Origin: Adineta vaga
Taxonomy: Eukaryota > Rotifera
Length of the DNA stretch: 64,000 bases
Direction of reading: 5' to 3'
NCBI GenBank assembly: GCA_021613535.1
Contig: CP075497.1
Span: 10,726,001 to 10,790,000, forward strand
Both the position numbers and the translations under genes were made by a program. Under the pieces are notes generated by a model that worked only from the letters and a program-made list of their open reading frames with translations, was not told where the DNA came from and did not search any database. Positions 52,359 through 63,474 of this stretch are shown here, piece after piece; within the stretch, counting starts at the first letter, position 1, and the number at the start of each line of letters is the position of its first letter.

Positions 52359-52990
52359 ATGATTAGAACTTTTATCCATCGTCATCGACTTTTTCTTCTC
52401 AATTTAACATCAGCATCGGGTCTGCTTGCTAGCAGTGATTTTTGTGTACAAGTCTTCTATGAAAAGAAGAAACCTATCGATGATAAACGTATTCGTATGT
52501 ATACAATCATTGTGTTATATTTCAACAAGTAGAAATCTATTCGTTTATTTTCTATTATAGTTGCAGCATTAACGACCGGTGCTGTGATGGGTGTTGAAGG
52601 ACATGTTTGGTATTCATTTCTTGATCGTGCTATTTCACAATCAACATGGCGGAATGTTTTCAAAAAAGTTCTTCTTGATCAAATGATTGCAGCACCTGTG
52701 TATACATTAACATATATTATCGGTAAATGAAAATGAATTTATTTTCAAAAGAAATCTTTGAATTGTTTTTAGGAACATCAATTCTCGAAGGACGACGATC
52801 ATCTCGTGAATTAATAAATGATACTCATACCAATTTCTTTCCATTATATATTGCTGATTGTTTAATCTTTTCTCCAATTCAAATACTTAATTTCAAATAT
52901 ATCCCATCGTTCTATCGTGTTCCATTTCTATCTTTAATTGCATTCATTTTTGATGCATTTATTAGTGCCTATAAACATGAACATGATTAA
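52359..52990 (+). CDS. MPV17L2: Mpv17/PMP22-family membrane protein, MPV17L2-like
   Basis: Three exons (52359-52494, 52561-52722, 52773-52990) give 171 residues. The order of motifs follows the Mpv17 family: an N-terminal LTSASGLLASSDFCVQ helix, GAVMGVEGHVWYSFLDR (the GP-HxWY element with Gly-Pro replaced by Gly-Val), VLLDQMIAAPVYTLTYII, and the C-terminal FFPLYIADCLIFSPIQILNF, where W-P-x-x-Q of the family reads F-S-P-I-Q. Four hydrophobic segments suit an inner mitochondrial membrane protein. MPV17L2 is linked to mitochondrial ribosome assembly. The assignment within the family is a best guess. Confidence 0.8.
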
Positions 52991-53197
52991 ACATCTATGC
53001 ATAACAAACGACGATTTTCTTTCTGTTAGTCATCGGTGAATCATATTTTGTAGACAAATGTTTATTTTTTTTTAGTAAACGAACGTTTCGTTTCAGTAGA
53101 AAAATTCTTCATTGTATAAGATGTGACTATTTGTTTTGTTAGACTTGAAAAAAACAAATCAATACAAATGCAAAGTGTTTTCTAGATTAGAAATCTA

Positions 53198-54889
53198 ATG
53201 TCTAGTGACGAAGCAACAGATGATCAATTTTCCTCTGAAAATCATAATGATGGAACATGTCCATGTGGTCTATTTCATCTTCTACCACCCGAAATTTGGT
53301 AAGTAAAGTTAATTCAATCGCTTTTATTCTCTTGAAAATATGAATAACATTTCATTGTAGGTTAAATCTCTTTGGTTATATGTCAGCTGAATTCATCGTT
53401 GAAAATCTTAGTCTTGTTTGTAAACCACTTCGAAGATTGATTCTTTCATCTCAATCCTATTGGAAATATCGTTATGAACGACGTGTTCGTGCACCATATC
53501 GATCAATACCAAATAAAAATCGTACATGGCTTAATGTTTGTCATCAACTTGAACGTATTGGACATGAATGGAAACAATGTGCTGAACAACATCAAAATAT
53601 TCTCTCAATATCTGGTGTTCATATCGGTCCAATTAGTGATACTATTCTTCTTGAAGTAAAATACAAAAAAAAAACTTCATTATTTCATTGAAAGATTTCA
53701 TTCATATAGGATGGTTATACATGTATTACTGGTAGTCGTGATTCATCTATATGTTGTTTGGATTTACGACGATTAGTTCGACCAGAAGAAACAAAAGTAT
53801 CGAATGCATTTAATTCACCCTATGTTGTCAAATGTGCACAGGATCAACAACAAGTAAAATCGATTGAAAAACTAGAGAAGTTTTCTCAATAATATGATTG
53901 ATTTATTAAGCGTTGGATTTGGTCACTTGATCATGATAAAAATATTCTATCGAGTACATCATCCAATTCAGAAATACGTCTTTGGGATTTAAATGAAGAG
54001 ATGCGTGAAATATCTCGAATAAAGTAGAAATTTATATTCTCAATCGAAACGAAATCATTATCTTCCATTTTCTTTCTCCGAAGATTACAAGCAACATTTG
54101 CAATGACACATCGATTGCAAGATTCATTACTCTATGCTGGAATCTACAATGGTCATTTACATGTTTATGATACACGGATCAGTAATACTGAAAATAATAA
54201 TTCTTGTATTCATAATGAACGTGTTACACCAAGAGGTTATATTCATGCATTGGAATTACAAGATAATTATATATTAGTAATGCATAAACCAAGTACATTA
54301 TGTATTTATGATCGACGAACATGGCAAAAAATTGAAAATGTTCCAGTAAATCTACCAGAGGAGATTTCGATAAACGATTTATTATTACTTTTTTTGTTAT
54401 AGTTAAATCTTGGCGAACGTGTTTCATCTTATTACAAAGATTCTCTTTTATTTCTCGGTGATAATGAAGGATATGTACATGTATTTAATTGGAAACAGGA
54501 TCATTGTGAATTTGTTGAAGTATTTTCTTTCATAAAACTGTTTTATATGATAGAAAGAATGATTTATTTATAGAAAATTCGAACGGAACATAATTGTCCA
54601 ATCACTGCATTACATCATAGTCGAGGTATTCTTCAAACATGTACGGCTTCAACAAAAACTTTAGCAATCGATCAGTTATCAACTCCAATAATACATCTCG
54701 ATCAAATTGTAGCCGATACATTCGATCAACATCTTTGTGTAAATGAAAAAAAATGAAATATCTTATTGATTAACTATTGTTTATATTTAGATGGCTGCAA
54801 ATGATTATGGTTTAACAGTTATTGGTGGAAGTGATAATAATTTAATTACGATTTATCGTGATGAATTTCGACGTTGGTATACTTTATAA
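53198..54889 (+). CDS. FBXW9: FBXW9-like F-box/WD40 protein
   Basis: About eight exons, the first 53198-53298. An F-box is seen at LFHLLPPEIW, continued after the intron as LNLFGYMSAEFIVENLSLVC. WD40-type repeats follow: DGYTCITGSRDSSICCLDLR, SEIRLWDLNEE, LYAGIYNGHLHVYD, LLFLGDNEGYVHVFNW, and a last repeat LTVIGGSDNNLITIYR. Architecture and size (about 400 residues) fit FBXW9, a substrate adaptor for SCF (Skp1-Cullin-F-box) ubiquitin ligases. The start is 207 nt after the MPV17L2-like stop, with an acceptor-like tttctag just upstream. Assignment to FBXW9 rather than another FBXW protein is moderate. Confidence 0.78.
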
Positions 54890-57582
54890 TATAATCAATC
54901 AGATGTCTTACTCATCCGTCCAAATATTCATGACTTTTCTTTTCCTTCTTTTTTTTAAATAAAAATAATAATCAATGAAGAAATTCATTTAGACAAATAG
55001 ATTTATTAAGCAGCATAATGTTCATTGATGATTTTTGATTGGCAAAGTGTTTTTTTAGTGTCTGCTGAGATATGATAATCAATCATGAAGACAAGAAACA
55101 GAACAATACAAGCAAAACTCCGACTGAGATTTGTCTTCTTCTCATAGAATGTCGAAAGAAAAGTGAACGATGGCATTTATTCAAACAACAGGATGATATT
55201 GCTTGAACATCTTTACTGCTGTGACATGGCTTTTAGCAAAGCAAACATGTCGATAGTCCTGCTGTGTTTTCAAAGATTTCTATTTCAATTTTCAACGAAA
55301 GAAAAACGCGTCATTCGATTAATTCTAACCATCTGAATTCAATGAAATAAAACGACGTTTGTTACATGTTCATTGCCCATCGGCTACAAGATGTTTCCTT
55401 CTTGTTTTTCAGTCAACCTTTTCAATTTAAGCAATAATCGTCTGTCGATAATTTGCGTTTGCCTTAAGTAATCAAGCACAGATTCCATCTGTATTTTGCC
55501 CATCAAAGAGAACATGTCTTTTTCTTTTGCTTAACATCATCATTATCATGGGATTTCATTTTTGCCGAGTGTATGAAATAGAAAAAAGAAAACAGAAAAA
55601 TTCATCTTTTAAACATCTTACTTACCGAAATGATCAGATACATTAAAAATGAAATGTTTTTTTCTAAGTAAGAGAAAATGTTTATATAAAAAATAACAGC
55701 ATCGGCATCTCAATGAAACGAGACACTCTTCTTTCTGGCACATGTGTGTTTGATCAATAAAAGCTTGAGTACATTACATCAGATAGAAATTCAATGAAGA
55801 TCAGGGGCTTCGAAAAATCTAATGGATCGAAAATAAGATGTAATTGAAGAAGATGAAAAAAAAGGAGAAGAACATTGTTTTACGCCCTAAGGAATGTTTG
55901 AATTTTTCTTGGTATCTTTTCATTGACACATGAAAACACTTGTTTTCATCGAAAGAAAAATAGTTGAGATACTAAAAGTTGAGAATGTAACGCAGGCGTC
56001 TTAGGGAGGGAGGAGGTGAAGGCTATTTTAGTATTTATAGGAAGCAAATAAACAGTAAAAAGTTCTACGTCGCTGTTTTTTATTTGTCATTCATGAATCA
56101 TTTTCAGCTGATTGTATCAAAAGAAAGTTTTGTAAGTACATATTTTCATTAATGATAATAAATATAAACCAATCAATTGATTTCGAATACAAAGCAAAGA
56201 TTTATCTCTTTTTGTCTCTTTTTAAATTTTAATCATGAAGATGTTGTTCTTTGATACATTCTTTTATTCTTCTTCAAGTCTGATTTATCCTTTCTATTCA
56301 ATTCATATTAGAAGATAACACAATGTAGTTCGACACTCTTCATGTCTGTGTTTATACAAGAAAGGCAATGTAGAACTCATAGAGAAACTTTTCTATATCC
56401 TAATTGTTTTTTAAATGTCTTCTGTCTGCATAGCGAAGAGAAGAAGAAGAAGAAGAGATCATATCCATTGCTCTGTTAGTTTGCATGTCGTTGCCATCGA
56501 GCGTTAATGATAGAGATGTTAGAAAGATGGGTCCATCTGCATCTGCCAAACAGACAGAGCAGAAAAAGAAAAAAAAGACCTATCATCAACCATTTTTCTT
56601 CTTCTTCGAGCGCATCTCTTCATCATCCAATCATGCCCGCTTCTTATAAACAACATGCCAATCGTCGTCTCATCAACACATCTTGCATCCGCTCTCACCC
56701 TTTGACTATCATCATCAGTTCTCTATTCCGTTTTCTTTCTGCTTGAGAAGAAAAGAAGAAGAACAAGAAGGAAAAGAAAAATATATGACTTTTTCTTCTC
56801 TTTTCGCTCTCTTTTACAGTTGGTTAATGGATCGAAGCGATTGAAGTCAAACAACCAATGAAAAAACGAGTATCCCAACGAAGAAAGAGAAAAGAAGATG
56901 AGTTCTTCCTCTTTAGTGAAAAAGATCTGCTTTTTTTCTCCTTTTGCTTCTTTTTCTTTTTCTTTTTCGAATAAACACAAGAAGAGGTCGAACAAATCTA
57001 AACACACTTATTCTGCCAGTGTATATGTATTTCCCGTTTGTCGAATTTGTAAACGACTCATTACTTATGTCTCAAATCTGTCAGGCTTAGTTTCTTTTCT
57101 GCTATTGCTGTCTCATCATCAATGGCATAAACATTTTGTTTCAAAAATATACATATCGAGATATCTCTATATTGTCTTCCGCTTTTTTCCTGTTGTCATC
57201 ATCATTATTATTATCATCATTATTATTATTTCTAATAGTAGTTGTTGTTGTTGATATTGTATACAACAAACGACTAAGATAAAACAAATTTGTCTATATA
57301 CATAGATAGATTTCTATATGTTTATTAAAACTCTTCTTCTAGAATAAACAACACGACAATAGGCAAGATTTATAGACAGGTAGGTGGGATTGTCTGATAC
57401 TATTGTTTATCAGAATGTAATAAAACATTTGTTAGTATATATATATATATATCTTAATTGATATCGTACTCTATTAAAAGACAAGAAAAACTTGTTTCTC
57501 ATTGATTTCATCACTAAATTAAAGTTTATTCGGTTAGTTCATCGTCAACTTTTTTTCATTCTTCTAGACTTCGAAATAGTGT
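54890..57582. promoter_or_regulatory. Long non-coding region upstream of FoxF
   Basis: About 2.7 kb without a supported gene before a developmental transcription factor, a natural place for cis-regulatory elements. It includes a TA tract (57435-57452), CT/GA-rich blocks (56430-56460 and 56740-56960) and a TTA/ATC-rich run near 57200-57245. Frames at 56507-56746, 56723-57007 and 56898-57254 are low-complexity. Enhancer function is inference from position only. Confidence 0.4.
57435..57452. repeat. TA dinucleotide microsatellite
   Basis: About nine TA units, 130 nt upstream of the FoxF start codon. Confidence 0.8.
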
Positions 57583-59421
57583 ATGGTGATAATTGAGCAA
57601 TCATCTTCAACAATTGACACTTGTCAAATGAATATCAAAATCGATACCGATAAACCCGTTACATTGTCGATCAATACGACAAATGAACATCATCATTTGC
57701 ATACGACATCAACACCCACATCTATCTATCATCCACGAAATCCTCCAACAAATAGTCCAATGAATGGTAATACAACAAACCCAGGTCATTTCCATCATCA
57801 TACGCATTTATATAATACAACTACTGGTTATAATTATGGATCAGTTCCACCAACAGTTCCATCATCAGCTAATTATTATTCAATGCAACCAAATAATCTT
57901 TATAATGATCCGTATTCGCAATGTTCACCTTATTGGAAAGTCGCACCCACTACTTCAACATCATCATCTGATCATTCAAAAGGAAATAATAATCATTCAA
58001 ATCGTCTTTCCTTCCCTCTAGACCATCCTCATCCATCCAATATGCATTATAATTCATCTTCATCGGCAGGTTTATCTTCTCAAATCGATATTAAATCTGA
58101 ACATTCATCACCAATGAAAAATATGCATTCAACAATGTCAGGTGAAGATGATTCAAATGAAAGTCATCCAACAGGTACCGAAGAAGATGACGATGAGGAA
58201 GAAGAAGACATGGATTTAAAAACACCTGAAAAGGACGAATCGAATAATACATCAAATAATGCACCAAGAAAATCCAATCGTCGAGCAGAAAAACCACCAT
58301 GTAAGAATAAGTCTTTTTCTTATTATTAAGTACAATACTAATATCATATGTTATGTTTAGATTCATATATTGCACTGATTGTCATGGCGATTAATAGTAC
58401 GCCAACAAAAAAAATGACATTATCAGAAATCTATTCATTTTTACAACAAAGTTTTCCATTCTTTCGATCAACATATATGGGATGGAAAAATTCTGTTCGA
58501 CATAATTTAAGTTTAAATGAATGTTTTATTAAATTACCCAAAGCAATGGGTAAGTTTTTGTAGAAAAAAAAAATTAAAAGAATTTTCTCTTTTTTTTCTT
58601 GTTTAAAATAGGTCGAGCTGGCAAAGGGCATTACTGGACGATTGCACCTGATTCGGATTGTATGTTTGATGATAATTGTATGCGAAGAAGACCTAGAGGT
58701 GATTAATTGCTGTTTTTATCTTTTGTTTTTAACGTTTATTTTTGTTTTCTTTTTTCATGTAGGATTTCGACGAAAATTAGGAAAACAACCAGTATATCCT
58801 AATCTTCTAGGTCAAATTGATTCAAATGTGTCAGGAGCAGCAAATGGCACAGCAACATCATCATCATCAACATCAGTTCTAGATCCAAGTGCTATTGGTT
58901 CTTACAATTCAAATCCATCATCATCATCACCTTCAACATCTACCGGTGTTGGAGCTGGAAATTATTTTGATCTTAGTAATTATGCTGCTTCATCGTCAAC
59001 AGCATCAGCAGTCAATGGACATCATTCGTCAGATCTCTATGCAGCTGCAGCTCTCATGGCCTCATATTCTTCTACTTACCCTCATCGTTCTCATTTTACA
59101 ACAAACAATTCATCTTGTTCTTCATCAGCATCGTCAACAACAAATACGACTGCCTTATCGACAAATGCAAGGATTACAGATGAGACAGATTCAGGATCTC
59201 ATGCACATTTTACTAATAATGTACATTATGCATCAGGACCATCTCAATCAGCTTATTTCTCATATGGAAATCCACCAACACATCCACAAACAAGTTCCTC
59301 ATTTGATCCACATAATCATTTCTATGCCAATCCATTTGCTGGTTTTCTTGATCAAAAACATGCTCTTTTACCGGCAACATTGTCCTGTTATGATCATCAT
59401 CCATCGTCATCGAACTATTAA
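57583..59421 (+). CDS. FoxF: FoxF-class forkhead transcription factor
   Basis: Four exons (57583-58300, 58361-58549, 58612-58698, 58763-59421) give 550 residues. The forkhead domain begins [20 protein letters not shown], with the first intron inside its PYSY motif. It continues through [17 protein letters not shown], recognition helix [19 protein letters not shown], and [18 protein letters not shown]. After it, RRRPRGFRRK is the hallmark of FoxF rather than FoxL1 or FoxC. FoxF proteins pattern visceral and other non-somatic mesoderm. The long N-terminal exon and C-terminal exon are Ser/His/Asn-rich; the N-terminal part has an acidic patch ([11 protein letters not shown]) just before the domain. 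The length exceeds vertebrate FoxF1/2 because of these flanks. Confidence 0.9.
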
Positions 59422-60006
59422 ATTCATTCTCTTTCTTTTTGCTGATTTGCGTGTGTATTTCTTCTCTTCATTTTCTCATTCTCTCTATTTCTCTCTTTCT
59501 CGTGTTCTGTTCTTTCGATGATCTCAAAGATCGTTTGTGTTTGTTTCGTTTCCGGCAGGTGAAAACTTTCACTGAAATATGATGATGTGCAATTGACTAA
59601 TATCATTTAATGCATCAAGAGAAAGAGAAATCTGTATAGACAAATGTAACAATCGGATGCTTTGTTGATTGAATGCATCAATCGAAGATATGGTTGGTTC
59701 CTTCTTCCTTTCCTACTGTGAAATCTCGCCAATAGATCGATGTCATTAGATTGTTTGTCTCATCAGGAGACAGAAAATCGATGATATCAATCCATCAAAT
59801 TGATGATAGATATCTTTTTCTCAATGATATAATCTGCACTTGATATCATCGTAGTAAATAGAGAATGATGAAGATCACGTATCCATCAAATCTCAATGAT
59901 GCCAGCGATATATTCTCGAATTATTCTATCAATAATTTATATAATAATACTGAATTTTATTAGTAGGAAAAATAGATTGCATTCAAGAAAAGTAACACAT
60001 GATTTG
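59422..60006. other. Convergent 3' region between FoxF and EF-hand gene A
   Basis: Contains the FoxF 3' UTR and the 3' end of the EF-hand gene on minus. A 12-bp perfect inverted repeat lies at 59779-59790 and 59840-59851, embedded in sequence rich in gatgatatca words. Otherwise nothing was recognised. Confidence 0.45.
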
Positions 60007-60684
60007 TTAGTTAAATTTAAGATTTTTATAAACTTCAGTTGCACTATCAACGAATTCTAAAAAAAGAAACAAACGATTTATTTTCTTAAAAATGATTTCA
60101 AAATTCAAGTATTACGAACGTTCATAAGTCACTTTACAATTGGCATCTTCTTGAAATTTTTTATTAAATATATTAATTTGATCTTGATTTAATTCTTTGC
60201 CTTTTTCTTTCATCACCTGTTCAAATTCTTGTTTATCAACACATCCATCACCACTTACATCTAACAAAATATTTTCCTAACAAAACTCCACAATTTTTCT
60301 CATCTCTTACCAAATGTATTAAATAAATCACGTAAACCAAGTGTACTAGTTGGAATATATCGATTCATCATAACAGTAAATTCTTCCATCGTAATATCTC
60401 CACTTGCTACATAAAATCAACAGTGCATATGAAAGAAGATCTCAAAGATTATTTACTATCAGTATCAACAACTTTCATAAATGCAGCTAGTTGTTCTTCA
60501 GTCCATGGATGGCCTGAAACTGTTTCGACCAATTGTTTGATTTCATCTTGTGAAATAGAACCATCATGATTAGCATCAAACAATGAAAATAATAATTTCA
60601 ATTCTTAATAGAATAACATACTAAATATCAACGATATTTAGTTGAAGAAAGAAATTATTTACCGTGCGCATCATGTGTTGACAT
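60007..60684 (-). CDS. Calmodulin-like EF-hand protein, copy A
   Basis: Five exons (60684-60663, 60603-60457, 60406-60311, 60260-60120, 60056-60007) give 151 residues, calmodulin length. Three good EF-hand loops are visible: DANHDGSISQDE, DTDTSGDITMEE (split by an intron) and DVSGDGCVDKQE. The fourth (EDANCKVTYEQF) is shortened and probably does not bind calcium. The first exon codes only seven residues plus one base. The last intron uses a weak donor (C then GTTCGT), chosen because only this phase reaches the final exon without a stop. It resembles invertebrate calcium sensors or sarcoplasmic calcium-binding proteins; no specific target is known. Copy B, 247 nt upstream on the same strand, shares this architecture. 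Confidence 0.82.
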
Positions 60685-60931
60685 TTTAACTGAGAGAATA
60701 ACTTTGTTTTATCGAAAATATGATACTTAACTTTTCTATAACGTCATAGACCTCTTGAATAGATATGATAAAAAGAAGATATTTTCAAGGTAAATTATCT
60801 TTAGAATATCTCAGATGAAAATAATCAGAGGTAGAAGTAAGTTATTATATTTTATTTGAAAAAAGAAAATATTTTTTATTAAAATTTAAACTACAAAGAA
60901 ATTTTCTTTTATTAAATAATCGTTGTTTTGA

Positions 60932-61609
60932 TTATTTACTAAGATTACTATAATATTCATTAACACCTTCAACAAATTCTAGAAAAGATGAAATATTTTT
61001 AGTAAAAGTTATCGATTAAAGTCAAGAATACAGACGATCATAGGTAACTTTGCTATTTGCATCTTTTTGAAATAGTTTATCGAAAATACCAATTAACGTT
61101 TGATTTAATTGACTGTTGTTTTTCTTCACTAATTCAAATTCATCTTTTTCAACAAAACTATCTCCACTTGTATCTAAATTTCAAGAGAATAAATAACAAA
61201 CTCTAATATATAGAATTCTGTTTTACCAATTGTTCGAAAGATACTTTTTAGACCATAAGCACCTTGTGGAACATTAGTATTGATAAAAGCAATGAATTCA
61301 TCAACAGAAATATCACCACTATCTAAAAAATCGAAAAGATTTCTCTATGAAATACAATGAAAATAACATATGACTTACTATCAGTATCAGCGAGTTTTAA
61401 ATAATCAGTTACTTGTTGTTCAGATACTGGTGGACCATCTGGATCTGGTGATTGTAGTAATTGACGAAGTTCATCTTTGGTTAATGATCCACTATTATCA
61501 ACATCGAACAAAGCAAAAAGTAATCGTAATTCTTTGAAAGAAAAGTAAAAACAGGTAATCGATATCGAAATAGAAATAAATCATCCATACCTTTATCTTG
61601 TGTTGCCAT
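60932..61609 (-). CDS. Calmodulin-like EF-hand protein, copy B
   Basis: The start at 61609 (MATQDK) is in a tiny first exon ending at 61591. Exon 2 begins at 61531. Loops DVDNSGSLTKDE, DTDSSGDIS (split by an intron) and DTSGDSFVEKDE are canonical, and the fourth (KDANSKVTYDQF) is degenerate, as in copy A. The last intron again splits after a single C, with donor GTCTGT, and the protein ends GVNEYYSNLSK at 60932. Matching intron sites, loop order and position make it a tandem duplicate of copy A. The role is probably calcium buffering or sensing in the cytosol. Confidence 0.82.
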
Positions 61610-62164
61610 TATGAATATGCTGCAAAATTAGTTCCGATATATCAGTACTTATATATATCAATGTAGATCTTATCTTATCATTTTTGCTGACGCAAATGCT
61701 CGAAAGTAAACACAGCATAAACATGATATCTTATGTGTTTAACTCTTGAAATAAATGACATATTTACGAATTATTCTTTCTAAAACAAAAATAGTTTGAA
61801 TATTTTTATCATCTTCTCTTCATTATTTTTTAAAATGAATTAAAGATATTTTATGAATACCTAAGATTTATTTGAATAACATTGTGTTCTCCAATTATTG
61901 ATAGATTGTATTCAATTTCATAATCATCGAAGTACTTCTTAGCTAATCCATTAGATGTCGTTAGATGCTGTCTTATGTATAACTTCAATTTGTAGATTTT
62001 CTATTGGATATCATCTATACCATCGAAATTTTTTCAATAATCATTTCCAATTCGAAAAAATTATCCATTGTCTTAATCAAATTCATTCTGTCTGTCTGTC
62101 TGTTGAAAACGATTGAAAAAAGAATTGTTGTTTTTGTCGTCAGTGAAATATTTCCATTTGAAAA
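61610..62164. other. Divergent spacer between EF-hand copy B and MRGBP
   Basis: Should hold promoters for both genes. An open frame from 62004 runs into the second MRGBP exon, but its upstream part is hydrophobic and unlike the family, so I start MRGBP at 62165. An acceptor-like ttgtag lies near 61996. Confidence 0.45.
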
Positions 62165-62795
62165 ATGCCATTATCAATTGAGTCGGAAATTGATCTTCTT
62201 TATCATTTATCGACAATGTCTGAACATGTTTTACCTAAAGGAATCTTTTATCTTCTTCTTTGGAAACGTCTTAATCAATCCAGTATTCCACCAGCTTTTT
62301 CATTCAAAGAAATGGTTGATCATCTTCGTACGCTGTAATTACTTTCTTTTTCTCGATTATTTAGAAAGAATGATTCCATATTTTATTCTGAATAGATATG
62401 ATGAAAGCGTTTTTGATAATCCAGAATTACCAGAATCGAACGATCATGATTTCGAATGGCATCCTATAAAAAATAATCAAGAAGAAGAACCTCAACTGCA
62501 ATACAATGAAAAAGATTTATCCAATAAATCTGAAACAATAGCAACACTTCCAACTGCATCACCCGTCGTTGCTAAAACACGAAAACGTCCATCATCGCCA
62601 ACACCAAGTACGCCAAATAGTGATACTGGCCGTCGAAGTGGCCGTCAAAAACTTAATCCTCATCCAAAAGATGAAGATGAACAACAACAATCGAAAATTG
62701 AAAAACGAAAATCAACAAAAGATTCATCTCGAATATCAACACGATCTATACCAACAAATGATTCGATTGGTACACGTTTACGAGGACAAAAATAG
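62165..62795 (+). CDS. MRGBP: MRGBP/Eaf7 subunit of the NuA4/TIP60 acetyltransferase complex
   Basis: Two exons (62165-62334 and 62396-62795) give 189 residues, near the usual 200. The N-terminal Eaf7 domain reads SIESEIDLLYHLSTMSEHV, LPKGIFYLLLWKRLNQSSIP and FKEMVDHLRTLYDESVFDNP, with the intron between LRT and LYD. Then comes EWHPI and a basic Ser/Thr/Pro-rich tail (KTRKRPSSPTPST and GRRSGRQK). MRGBP links MRG15 to the TIP60 histone acetyltransferase complex in the nucleus. Of two possible acceptors, 62395 was chosen because it preserves TLYDE. Confidence 0.85.
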
Positions 62796-62976
62796 AAATA
62801 GTTTTTCCAATATTGTACATAAGATTTTTCTTTCAGAAAGAAACGAAATGAGAACAAAAAAAAGAAATGAAAATAATTCTATATAGATAAAGAGATCTGT
62901 TATTCTAATGAATTTATATTGTAGAAATTACATTAAAAAAAAAGACATTTAAGAAAAGAAATAAAGAAAACTAATT

Positions 62977-63474
62977 ATGTCTCAAAATCCCAAACAAACT
63001 CATCCACAAATGCCAGCACCACAACTCAATCAGGATGAAACACGTGTCTTGGGTGAATGTGAAAAAGAATCATTAATTTATCGAAGTATACCATTAGGTT
63101 TGATATCATTCTTTGCAACACAATATGGAATGCAACGAAATATTATAACAACAAAAGCAAAATGGGTTAAACTCAGTGCAAGTTTATTTCTCGGTTATCT
63201 TATTGGTAAAATTTCTTATGCACCAACATGTCGAAAGAAAATTCTTACACAAATACCTGATAGTAATCTTGCACATGCAATTCGTAGTGGTGATCCTCGA
63301 CAGATAATTGCTGTTAGTCCTCAAGAAAATGATCATCAATCTTATTCAACACAATCATCAAGAGATCCACATGAAGCTGTTGTTTTTATACCTGATCCAG
63401 TTGAACCCGATACACATACAGTACCTGTAGGTGTGAATCAATACGGTGATCCAATATACAATATATCAAAATAA
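62977..63474 (+). CDS. OCIAD1: OCIA-domain protein
   Basis: A single-exon frame of 165 residues. The OCIA domain is clear: ETRVLGECEKESLIYRSIPL, a hydrophobic hairpin region (LISFFATQYGM and LSASLFLGYLIGKISYAPTC) and a basic helix RKKILTQIPDSNLAHAIRSG. OCIAD1/2 sit in mitochondrial or endosomal membranes and affect complex III assembly and STAT signalling in animals. The C-terminal half is Pro/His-rich and disordered. It starts 181 nt after the MRGBP stop on the same strand. Whether it is closer to OCIAD1 or OCIAD2 cannot be told here. Confidence 0.87.
   Translation: MSQNPKQTHPQMPAPQLNQDETRVLGECEKESLIYRSIPLGLISFFATQYGMQRNIITTKAKWVKLSASLFLGYLIGKISYAPTCRKKILTQIPDSNLAHAIRSGDPRQIIAVSPQENDHQSYSTQSSRDPHEAVVFIPDPVEPDTHTVPVGVNQYGDPIYNISK

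Noticed and set aside
56507-57254. Three overlapping frames upstream of FoxF
   Set aside because: CT/GA-rich microsatellite-like composition, no domains.
62004-62395. Upstream extension of the MRGBP second-exon frame
   Set aside because: The extension reads through an intron; the spliced form from 62165 gives the Eaf7 domain instead.
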